A stretch of DNA of 33,586 nucleotides from Bacteroidota bacterium (GTDB lineage Bacteria > Bacteroidota > Bacteroidia > Flavobacteriales > JADGDT01), in contig JBDLJM010000018.1 in NCBI GenBank assembly GCA_039714315.1, forward strand, positions 1 through 33,586, given 5' to 3'. Shown piece by piece: positions 1-7,240 of the stretch; the stretch's first letter is position 1, and each line of letters begins with the position of its first letter. Position numbers and translations under genes: made by a program. The notes beneath the pieces were generated by a model. It did not search any database. It was not told where the DNA came from and was given only the letters and a program-made list of their open reading frames with translations.

Positions 1-16
1 ATGAAAGCATTGGGAT

Positions 17-35
17 GCGAAGCAATCCCTTACGC
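17..35. repeat. left-end copy of a GCGAAGC...ACGC motif
   Basis: GCGAAGCAATCCCTTACGC. A related 20-mer is found at 33546-33565, 22 bases from the other end of the window. The left copy sits in a small hairpin (GGGATGC, loop GAA, GCAATCCC with one bulged A). Confidence 0.4.
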
Positions 36-92
36 AAATGCAAAATTTAAGTTAAAAAGAAAATTAAGATATTTTTTTTCGGACAATAAATA

Positions 93-100
93 TACTTTTG
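93..100 (+). promoter_or_regulatory. putative -7 promoter element for the M16 gene pair
   Basis: The octamer TACTTTTG matches the Bacteroidota -7 consensus TAnnTTTG. No clear TTTG lies 19 bases upstream; that place is a T-run. Transcription from here would begin near position 107, so an ATG at 108 would be essentially leaderless. This favours the ATG at 156 as the real start of the M16 gene. Placement is by eye. Confidence 0.4.
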
Positions 101-155
101 AACTTTAATGATTTATTTATATAAAATCAACTCATTTAACTTAAACAAATATCAA

Positions 156-1466
156 ATGAAAAAGACCTTGCTCTTTGCAATTCTCACATTGCTTAATTTC
201 TCTGTGCAGGCTCAGAACATTAAATTTGAGGAATACACCCTTGAAAACGGCTTGCACGTTATTCTTCACAAAGATAATACTGCTCCGGTTGTGGCTGTTT
301 CCGTTTCCTACCATGTAGGATCCAAGAACGAAGATTCTACCAGAACAGGATTTGCCCACTTCTTTGAACACCTTTTATTCGAAGGTTCTGAAAACATTAA
401 AAGAGGCGAATACGACAAGTACGTTAAAGATAATGGTGGTGTTCTTAATGCCAATACAAGTATGGATCGCACATACTACTACGAAATTTTTCCTTCGAAC
501 AAACTGGAGATGGGACTTTGGCTGGAATCGGAAAGAATGATGCATGCCAAGATTGACACAGTTGGAGTACAAACACAGCGCGAAGTTGTAAAGGAAGAAA
601 AGCGTTCTAACTACGACAATGTTGGATACAGATCTTTCATGGGCGAAACTGCCAAACGTATGTTTACAGTTCACCCTTACCGATGGATTACTATTGGTTC
701 AATGGAACATATAGGTGAAGCTCAACTTGGGGAATTCATGGAGTTCTACAAAACTTTTTATGTACCAAACAACGCAGTTTTAACAATTGCAGGTGATATT
801 GACGAAGCCCAGACAAAAAAATGGGTTAGTGAGTATTTTGGCACTATTCCTAAAGGTACGCACGAAATAGTTAGCCCCGAAATAACAGAACCTTTCCTTA
901 CTGAGGAAATTGTTGACACTATATACGATGCAAACATTCAGATTCCTGCTGTTTTTGTTACTTACAGAACACCAAAACAAACAGACAAAGATGCCTATGT
1001 AATGAATTTTATCAATGATATTTTATCAGGAGGAGCAAGTTCGCGTATTCACAAAAAAATTGTAGAAAAGGAACAAATTGCTCTTCAATCGGGAAGCTTT
1101 GTAATGAACGGAGAAGATTACGGTAGGATAACTTTTTACGGTCTGGTAAATCAGGGAAAAAAATTAGATGAATTATTAAGTGCAATAGATAGTGAAATAG
1201 ATAATATTTCTACGTCGTTAATTTCACCAAAGGAACACGAAAAAGAAATTAACCAGCTTGAACTTGGTTTTGTTTCACGTAACAGACGTATGTCGGGGGT
1301 TGCAGAATCACTAGCCGACTATTATTTATATTTTGGAAATACCAATCTGGTAAATACAGAAATCGATAAATACCGAAGTATCACAAAAGAGGATATTAAA
1401 CGCGTTGCATCGGAATATTTCAAAAAAGAAAGAAGAGTTGTTCTTTACTACTACCCTAAAAAATAA
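156..1466 (+). CDS. secreted M16 family zinc metallopeptidase (catalytic member of a pair)
   Basis: A predicted 436-residue exported zinc protease of the pitrilysin/insulinase (M16) clan, expected in the periplasm or anchored there. The start at 156 gives a classic signal peptide (MKKTLLFAILTLLNFSVQAQ). An in-frame ATG at 108 would add 16 residues in front of the signal peptide and is less likely. The inverted zinc motif HFFEH sits at residues 68-72, and the third ligand Glu lies near residue 148 in VVKEEKR, the spacing usual for M16. The length covers one M16 domain plus one M16_C domain, that is half of a full pitrilysin-like enzyme. The next gene, 11 bases downstream, encodes a complementary M16 protein without the zinc motif, so the two probably form a heterodimer as in bacterial M16B pairs. 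The substrate is unknown. Confidence 0.9.
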   Translation: MKKTLLFAILTLLNFSVQAQNIKFEEYTLENGLHVILHKDNTAPVVAVSVSYHVGSKNEDSTRTGFAHFFEHLLFEGSENIKRGEYDKYVKDNGGVLNANTSMDRTYYYEIFPSNKLEMGLWLESERMMHAKIDTVGVQTQREVVKEEKRSNYDNVGYRSFMGETAKRMFTVHPYRWITIGSMEHIGEAQLGEFMEFYKTFYVPNNAVLTIAGDIDEAQTKKWVSEYFGTIPKGTHEIVSPEITEPFLTEEIVDTIYDANIQIPAVFVTYRTPKQTDKDAYVMNFINDILSGGASSRIHKKIVEKEQIALQSGSFVMNGEDYGRITFYGLVNQGKKLDELLSAIDSEIDNISTSLISPKEHEKEINQLELGFVSRNRRMSGVAESLADYYLYFGNTNLVNTEIDKYRSITKEDIKRVASEYFKKERRVVLYYYPKK

Positions 1467-1477
1467 ACTGACATAAT

Positions 1478-3544
1478 ATGAAGAAGATAATATCATTAAT
1501 AATTATAACTTTTATCAGTTTTGGGATCAATGCCCAGATTGATAGAAGCACAGAACCTAAATCGGGTCCTGCACCCGAAATTAATCTCCCAAAAGCCGAG
1601 ATGTGGCAGTTGAAAAACGGCCTAAAGGTGATTTTGGTTGAAAACCACAAACTTCCTACAGTTAGTTACACACTCCATTTCGATTACGATCCAATTTTAG
1701 AAGGTGAAAAAGCCGGAGAGACTATGATTTTTGGATCGATGATGAGCTCAGGAACAACAAATAAGTCTAAAGAAGAATTATTTGAGGAAGTAGAAACTAT
1801 GGGAGCTACATTAAGTACATCCCGCAATGGAATTAACGTTTCTACACTAAAAAAGAACTACATACAGGCTTTCGAAATCATGTCTGATGTTTTATTTAAT
1901 CCAAGCTTCCCTCAGGAAGAATTCGATAAAGAAATAAAACAAACGCTAACAGGTTTAGAAGCAAATGAGAAAGATAACAAGGCTGTGATGGGAAATGTTA
2001 AAAATGCAGTTCTGTTTGGATTAGACCATCCATACGGAGAAGTAATGACTCCTGAAACAGCAAAGAACATCACTCTCGACGATGTTAAAAACCTGTACAA
2101 CACATACTTTAAACCGAACATTGCCTACCTTGTTGTAAACGGTGATATTAAAAAGAAAGAGCTTAAAAAACTGGTTAAAAAACATTTAAAAAATTGGAAA
2201 TCAGGCGAAGTTCCAAGCCATATTTATGAGCTTCCTCAAAATCCGGAAAAGACCGAGATCAATTTTGTTAACATGGATGCGGCAACGCAATCTATTATTT
2301 CGATTGTTAACCTGGAAGAACTTAAGAAAACAAATCAGGATTATTTTGCAGCAAGTGCGGGTAACACCATACTTGGGGGTGGAATGACAGGACGTTTATT
2401 TTCAAACATAAGAGAAGACAAAGGATGGACATACGGAGCTTACAGCTCTTTGGGTAACGACAAAATAATAGCAAACTTCTATGCCGGGGCAAGCGTTAGA
2501 AATTCTGTTACAGATAGTGCAATTGTTGAATTTTTCAATGAAATAAATAAAATCCAGCAGGAAACTGTAAATGAAGACGAATTAACTCAACAAAAAAACA
2601 TGATGTTTGGTTCGTTTGCCAGAACTCTTGAATCGCCTGCTACAATTGCCGGTTTCTACCTTTCTGAACAAAAAGACAATCTTCCTGAGGGTTATTATGC
2701 AAACTACCTGAAAAAGGTAAATGAGGTAACAACCGAAGATGTTAAAGCAGCAATGAACCATTACCTAAAGCCAAACAATTCAAGAATTGTTATTGTTGGT
2801 AAGGCAGTAGAAGTTGTACCAAGACTGAAAAGACTGGGCTACGAAATTAAATACTTCGACATTTACGGTAATCCAACAGAAGCACCGTCATTGGCTAAAC
2901 CTGTTCCTGCAGATGTTACCGTTTCTACAGTTTTAGACAACTACGCTCAGGCAATTGGGGGAAGAGAAAAACTTGAAAAAGTTAAAACTCTTAACCAGGA
3001 TTTCACAATGCAAATGGGACCATATTCAATTGACGGAAACATAAAAACAATGTTGCCAAACAAGATGTTAATGGAAATGAAAATGCAGGGTAACGTAATT
3101 TCCAAAAATGTTTTTGACGGCGAAAAAGGCTATGTTATGGCACAGGGTCAAAAAATGCCATTTGACAAAGCTAAAAATGATAAGGCAAAAAACAGCCGTT
3201 CTATTTTCGAATGGATGGACTTCGCAAACGAATCACATGAAGCTGTTCTAGAAAATATAGTACCGGTAAATGATTCGGAGGCTTATAAAATGAAAATAGT
3301 TATAGAGGGCGAAACCTCTTACTACTATTTCGATACTAAAACCGGACTTATTCTTCAGCAAGAATCAATCAAGGAAGTTCAGGGTAATATAATCACAGAA
3401 CTTACCGAACTGAAGGATTATAAAGAAATCGAAGGTATTAAGTTCCCTACCCTGCTAAAGATTCAGGCAGGTCCACAGGCTATGGAAATGAAAATAAAAT
3501 CAGTTCAGATAAACAAAGGAGTTAAGAAAGCTGATTTTAAATAG
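1478..3544 (+). CDS. M16 family peptidase-like protein lacking HxxEH, with extra C-terminal domain
   Basis: A 688-residue exported protein with signal peptide MKKIISLIIITFISFGINAQ. Residues about 35-450 form an M16 plus M16_C pair. The zinc motif is absent: GETMIFGSMM stands where HxxEH would be. The substrate-binding R/Y motif of the non-catalytic M16 half is present in GRLFSNIREDKGWTYGAYSS near residue 310. Residues about 480-688 are an added domain starting DNYAQAIGGREKLEKVKTL, rich in beta-strand-like segments and resembling outer-membrane lipoprotein-carrier-type (LolA/LolB-like) folds; that fold assignment is inference. It lies 11 bases after the catalytic M16 gene and is probably co-transcribed and co-functional with it. 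A strong terminator follows the stop codon. Confidence 0.88.
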   Translation: MKKIISLIIITFISFGINAQIDRSTEPKSGPAPEINLPKAEMWQLKNGLKVILVENHKLPTVSYTLHFDYDPILEGEKAGETMIFGSMMSSGTTNKSKEELFEEVETMGATLSTSRNGINVSTLKKNYIQAFEIMSDVLFNPSFPQEEFDKEIKQTLTGLEANEKDNKAVMGNVKNAVLFGLDHPYGEVMTPETAKNITLDDVKNLYNTYFKPNIAYLVVNGDIKKKELKKLVKKHLKNWKSGEVPSHIYELPQNPEKTEINFVNMDAATQSIISIVNLEELKKTNQDYFAASAGNTILGGGMTGRLFSNIREDKGWTYGAYSSLGNDKIIANFYAGASVRNSVTDSAIVEFFNEINKIQQETVNEDELTQQKNMMFGSFARTLESPATIAGFYLSEQKDNLPEGYYANYLKKVNEVTTEDVKAAMNHYLKPNNSRIVIVGKAVEVVPRLKRLGYEIKYFDIYGNPTEAPSLAKPVPADVTVSTVLDNYAQAIGGREKLEKVKTLNQDFTMQMGPYSIDGNIKTMLPNKMLMEMKMQGNVISKNVFDGEKGYVMAQGQKMPFDKAKNDKAKNSRSIFEWMDFANESHEAVLENIVPVNDSEAYKMKIVIEGETSYYYFDTKTGLILQQESIKEVQGNIITELTELKDYKEIEGIKFPTLLKIQAGPQAMEMKIKSVQINKGVKKADFK

Positions 3545-3565
3545 ATAAAAATTCTAACCAAAAAT

Positions 3566-3616
3566 AATCCGTGCATCAGTAGCTGTTCATATTCGCTACA
3601 GATGCACGGATTTTTA
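3566..3616. terminator. bidirectional intrinsic terminator between M16 pair and hutU
   Basis: A perfect 12-bp inverted repeat (AATCCGTGCATC at 3566-3577, GATGCACGGATT at 3601-3612) extends after one mismatch by GTAGC/GCTAC at 3579-3583 and 3595-3599, with an 11-base loop. It is followed by a T-run on the plus strand, and the minus strand reads TATTTTTGG after the stem. It lies between two converging genes and can stop both transcripts. Confidence 0.9.
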
Positions 3617-3634
3617 TTTAATTAGTTTCGAATT

Positions 3635-5644
3635 TTAAAATAATCCTTCTATTAATTCATCATCAGCAAAATTAGGAAGAGTAACTTTTAACTTTGGTTC
3701 TTCTTTCATTGCACGCTTTATCGCAAAAATTGCATTTTCGTTTCTCGCCCAGTTTCTACGTGAAATACCGTTATTAACATCCCAGTGAAGCATCATTCTC
3801 AATCTTCTGTCAGCCTCATCCGAACCATCAAGCAACATTCCAAACCCACCGTTGATAACTTCTCCCCAGCCTACTCCACCACCATTGTGGATTGACACCC
3901 ATGTAGCTCCGCGGAAAGAATCACCTATTACATTTTGAATGGCCATATCGGCAGTAAAACTCGAACCATCGTATATATTTGAAGTCTCACGGAATGGAGA
4001 ATCAGTACCTGAAACATCATGATGATCGCGACCTAGAACAACCGGACCAATTTTACCTTCGGCAATAGCCTTGTTGAATGCTGCGGCAATTTTCATCCTG
4101 CCTTCCGCATCGGCATATAAAATTCTTGCCTGAGAGCCAACAACTAACTTGTTTTCCTGTGCTCCCTTAATCCACTGAATATTATCGGCCATTTGACCCT
4201 GAATTTCCACAGGAGAATTATTCATTATTTCTTCCAAAACATCAGAAGCTATTTTATCGGTAGCCTCCAAATCCTCAGGCGATCCTGATGCGCAAACCCA
4301 ACGGAACGGTCCAAATCCGAAATCGAAGAACATTGGTCCCATAATATCCTGAACATACGAAGGATACTTAAACGACTTACCATCTTTAGCCATAACATCA
4401 GCTCCGGCCCTTGATGCCTCAAGGAGGAAAGCATTTCCATAATCAAAGAAATAAGTTCCTTTTGCAGTATGTTTATTCACTGCTGCTGCATGTCGTCTTA
4501 AAGTTTCCTGCACTTTTTCTTTAAACAGTTCAGGTTTTTCAGCCATCATAATATTAGACTCTTCATAACTCATACCGACAGGATAATAACCTCCGGCCCA
4601 AGGATTATGTAGCGAAGTCTGATCGGATCCTAATTCAACAAACACGTTCTCCTCATCGAATTTTTCCCAAACATCAACAATATTACCCTGATAGGCTATA
4701 GATACAACCTCTTTTTCGGCCTTGGCTTTATTCACCCTTGTCACCAACTCATCTAAATCTTCTATCACCTCATCTACCCATCCCTGCGAGTGACGGGTTT
4801 CGGTTGCTTTCGGATTTACTTCGGCTGTAACAGAAACAACTCCGGCAATATTACCTGCTTTAGGTTGAGCTCCCGACATACCTCCTAAACCGGAAGTAAC
4901 AAATAATTTACCTGCAAAAGGATTTTCATTATTCTTAGCAACCATCCTTGCAGCATTCATAACTGTTATAGTAGTACCGTGAACAATTCCCTGAGGACCG
5001 ATATACATATATGAACCCGCTGTCATTTGACCATACTGTGAAACACCTAAAGCATTGAATTTCTCCCAATCATCCTGTTTAGAATAGTTAGGTATTACCA
5101 TACCGTTTGTAACTACAACACGAGGAGCATCTTTATGCGATGGATACAATCCCATTGGATGACCACTATACATTACAAGAGTCTGATCATCTTCCATTTC
5201 CGAAAGATATTTCATAGTAAGTCGATATTGTGCCCAGTTTTGAAAAACAGCACCATTTCCACCGTAGGTAATTAACTCATGTGGATGTTGGGCAACTGCG
5301 TAATCCAAATTATTCTGAATCATCAACATAATAGCAGCTGCCTGTTTCGACTTTGCAGGGTAATCATCAATACTACGTGCAAATATCTTATAATCCGGGC
5401 GAAGTCGGTACATATAAATTCGTCCATAGGTTTCCAATTCCCTGGCAAACTCAGGCGCCAATTCGGCATGTTGCTTTTTATCAAAATATCTTAAAGCGTT
5501 TTTCAGAGCCAGTTTCTTCTCATCTTCCGACAAAATGGCTTTACGCTTTGGTGCGTGATTTATATCTTCTTCATAGGATTTAGCCACCGGTAAGACCTCT
5601 GGAATCCCCATCCTTATATCATTTCTAAATTCTTCGTTAGTCAT
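3635..5644 (-). CDS. hutU: urocanate hydratase (urocanase)
   Basis: Converts urocanate to 4-imidazolone-5-propionate in histidine degradation; cytoplasmic and NAD+-dependent. Family motifs are clear: YGGNG at residue 127, GHPMGL at 161, YGQMTAGS at 204, SGLGGMSGAQP at 251, ELGSDQTSLHNPW at 337, FGPFRWVCASG at 443-453 with the conserved Cys451, and GGGVGWG at 588. At 669 residues it is about 110 longer than the classical 550-560-residue enzyme, which fits the longer urocanase form known in Bacteroidota. It stands alone in this window, with no hutH, hutI or hutG beside it. The start at 5644 agrees with a plausible promoter about 100 bases upstream. Confidence 0.96.
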   Translation of the reverse strand: MTNEEFRNDIRMGIPEVLPVAKSYEEDINHAPKRKAILSEDEKKLALKNALRYFDKKQHAELAPEFARELETYGRIYMYRLRPDYKIFARSIDDYPAKSKQAAAIMLMIQNNLDYAVAQHPHELITYGGNGAVFQNWAQYRLTMKYLSEMEDDQTLVMYSGHPMGLYPSHKDAPRVVVTNGMVIPNYSKQDDWEKFNALGVSQYGQMTAGSYMYIGPQGIVHGTTITVMNAARMVAKNNENPFAGKLFVTSGLGGMSGAQPKAGNIAGVVSVTAEVNPKATETRHSQGWVDEVIEDLDELVTRVNKAKAEKEVVSIAYQGNIVDVWEKFDEENVFVELGSDQTSLHNPWAGGYYPVGMSYEESNIMMAEKPELFKEKVQETLRRHAAAVNKHTAKGTYFFDYGNAFLLEASRAGADVMAKDGKSFKYPSYVQDIMGPMFFDFGFGPFRWVCASGSPEDLEATDKIASDVLEEIMNNSPVEIQGQMADNIQWIKGAQENKLVVGSQARILYADAEGRMKIAAAFNKAIAEGKIGPVVLGRDHHDVSGTDSPFRETSNIYDGSSFTADMAIQNVIGDSFRGATWVSIHNGGGVGWGEVINGGFGMLLDGSDEADRRLRMMLHWDVNNGISRRNWARNENAIFAIKRAMKEEPKLKVTLPNFADDELIEGLF

Positions 5645-5749
5645 CTTTTATTATATTAAAAGTGAAAAAATATGTAAAGTTCATATTGTAATTGCAATTC
5701 CTTTCAAAAAAATTACAATATATAAACGTGCCCTCGATTTAAAGCCTCA

Positions 5750-5780
5750 CAAAGTTAAAGTCTTTAAATCAAACAGCAAA
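5750..5780 (-). promoter_or_regulatory. hutU promoter (TTTG-N19-TAACTTTG)
   Basis: On the minus strand, a -33 TTTG (5780-5777) is followed after exactly 19 bases by TAACTTTG (5757-5750), a full match to the Bacteroidota consensus TTTG-N19-TAnnTTTG. Transcription would start near 5743 and leave a leader of about 100 bases. This is the best two-part promoter match seen in the window. No operator was recognised around it. Confidence 0.55.
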
Positions 5781-5903
5781 AATATTATTAAAATGTAATG
5801 TCGTAAAAAAAGTACCTGATAAGAATCTAAGGCACGCGAATGGAAGGGCGATATTGAATTCGCCTAATAGAAAGTTTATATGTGTAATAATTAATATCCA
5901 AAC

Positions 5904-6125
<222 letters not shown>

Positions 6126-6132
6126 TCAATAT

Positions 6133-6140
6133 TATATTTG
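6133..6140 (+). promoter_or_regulatory. putative -7 element for glucosaminidase gene
   Basis: TATATTTG matches TAnnTTTG and lies 77 bases before the start codon at 6217. No TTTG is found at the usual 19-base distance upstream. The leader that follows contains two direct copies of ATCTAATTA (6178-6186 and 6194-6202), 16 bases apart, of unknown meaning. Confidence 0.4.
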
Positions 6141-6216
6141 ATAATTTAAATAAAAATTTTTAGTATTACTTATCAATATCTAATTAAAGCAACATCTAAT
6201 TATCAAACACTTACGT

Positions 6217-7164
6217 ATGTCTATCACTAAACTACTAACATCTGTTTCGATCATCTTTATGACCTACTTGTCAGTAAATGCGCAAAGTAGTGATAATATC
6301 AACTACATAAAACGATATCAAAAAGTTGCGATGGATGAAATGCGCATTTTTGGAATTCCCGCAAGTATCACACTTGCACAGGGGATTTTAGAATCTGCAA
6401 ATGGAAAAAGTCGCTTAGCCATAAAAGCAAATAACCATTTTGGAATTAAATGTGCCAATTGGACAGGAAAAAAGATATACCACAACGATGATAAGCGAGG
6501 AGAATGCTTCCGCAGTTATCCTTCTCCCTGGGGCTCATATAGAGACCATTCAAAGTTTTTAAAGAATCAAAGAAGATATGCTGACTTATTTAAGATAAAA
6601 GTTACTGATTACAAAGGTTGGGCATATGGGTTAAAAAAAGCCGGTTACGCAACCGACAAACATTACCCTAAAAGATTAATTAGGATCATTGAAGACAATA
6701 AACTTTATCGATTTGATCAGATGGTATTAAATGGTACTGAACCACCACAAAAAGATCTTATAGCTTCTACTCAAAAAGAAGTTATAGACATTACGGAGCC
6801 ACATGATTTTACAGGAACACATAATATAAAAACACACAAAAGCAGTTTAGATTATATCGTAATTCGAGAAGGTGACTCCTATGAAAGTCTTTCTATAGAA
6901 TTAGATATTAAACAAAAAAAGCTTCTGGAATACAATGACAAAAACTGGGATAGCCCACTTTTAAACGGCGAAACATTTTTTATTGAACGAAAAAACAGAA
7001 AAGGTAAAAACAAATATTACAAAGTAGTTAAAGGAGACTCTATGTACTCTATAGCTCAAAAAGAAGGTATCAGATTAGAGTACTTATATAAGCGAAATAG
7101 AATGTCTTGGGGATTACAACCAAAAATTGGAACAATACTTTATCTGAGAAAATATAAGAAGTAA
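6217..7164 (+). CDS. secreted GH73 endo-beta-N-acetylglucosaminidase with two LysM domains
   Basis: A predicted peptidoglycan hydrolase that cleaves the GlcNAc-MurNAc glycan backbone outside the cytoplasm. The N-terminus is signal-peptide-like, ending near NAQ at residue 23. Residues about 30-168 form the glucosaminidase (FlgJ/LytG-type) domain, with the expected catalytic Glu59 in LAQGILESANGKS and the family block NNHFGIKC at 72-79. Two LysM peptidoglycan-binding modules follow (about 212-257, beginning YIVIREGDSYESLS, and about 267-311, beginning YYKVVKGDSMYSIA). It is the first of a rightward run of four genes, and the next gene encodes a lipoprotein. A role in wall turnover or daughter-cell separation is inference. 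Confidence 0.92.
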   Translation: MSITKLLTSVSIIFMTYLSVNAQSSDNINYIKRYQKVAMDEMRIFGIPASITLAQGILESANGKSRLAIKANNHFGIKCANWTGKKIYHNDDKRGECFRSYPSPWGSYRDHSKFLKNQRRYADLFKIKVTDYKGWAYGLKKAGYATDKHYPKRLIRIIEDNKLYRFDQMVLNGTEPPQKDLIASTQKEVIDITEPHDFTGTHNIKTHKSSLDYIVIREGDSYESLSIELDIKQKKLLEYNDKNWDSPLLNGETFFIERKNRKGKNKYYKVVKGDSMYSIAQKEGIRLEYLYKRNRMSWGLQPKIGTILYLRKYKK

Positions 7165-7194
7165 GTAATATCCTAGATATATTGTCAAAAAAAG

Positions 7195-7218
7195 TATATT
7201 TGTCAGTAAACAAATATA
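7195..7218. promoter_or_regulatory. perfect inverted pair of -7 elements (TATATTTG / CAAATATA)
   Basis: TATATTTG at 7195-7202 and its exact reverse complement CAAATATA at 7211-7218 are separated by 8 bases. The plus-strand copy is a TAnnTTTG -7 element 38 bases before the lipoprotein start at 7241. The dyad could be a promoter, an operator or both. The upstream gene ends at 7164, so this is the whole intergenic space. Confidence 0.4.
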
Positions 7219-7240
7219 TCGCTTACAATTAAATGCAAAA

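Noticed and set aside
1-108. Reading frame of 35 codons starting at the first base
   Set aside because: No ribosome-binding or promoter signal, unlike any family I know, and it overlaps the hairpin motif and the promoter-like element of the M16 gene; probably chance.
108-155. Upstream ATG for the first M16 gene
   Set aside because: It would place 16 residues before a complete signal peptide and would lie at the predicted transcription start.
375-674. Minus-strand frame of 99 codons inside the first M16 gene
   Set aside because: Shadow of a conserved coding sequence, with no start signals and unnatural composition.
5847-5864. GGCGA/TCGCC hairpin downstream of the DUF5522-like gene as its terminator
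   Set aside because: Only a 5-bp stem and no convincing T-run after it on the minus strand.
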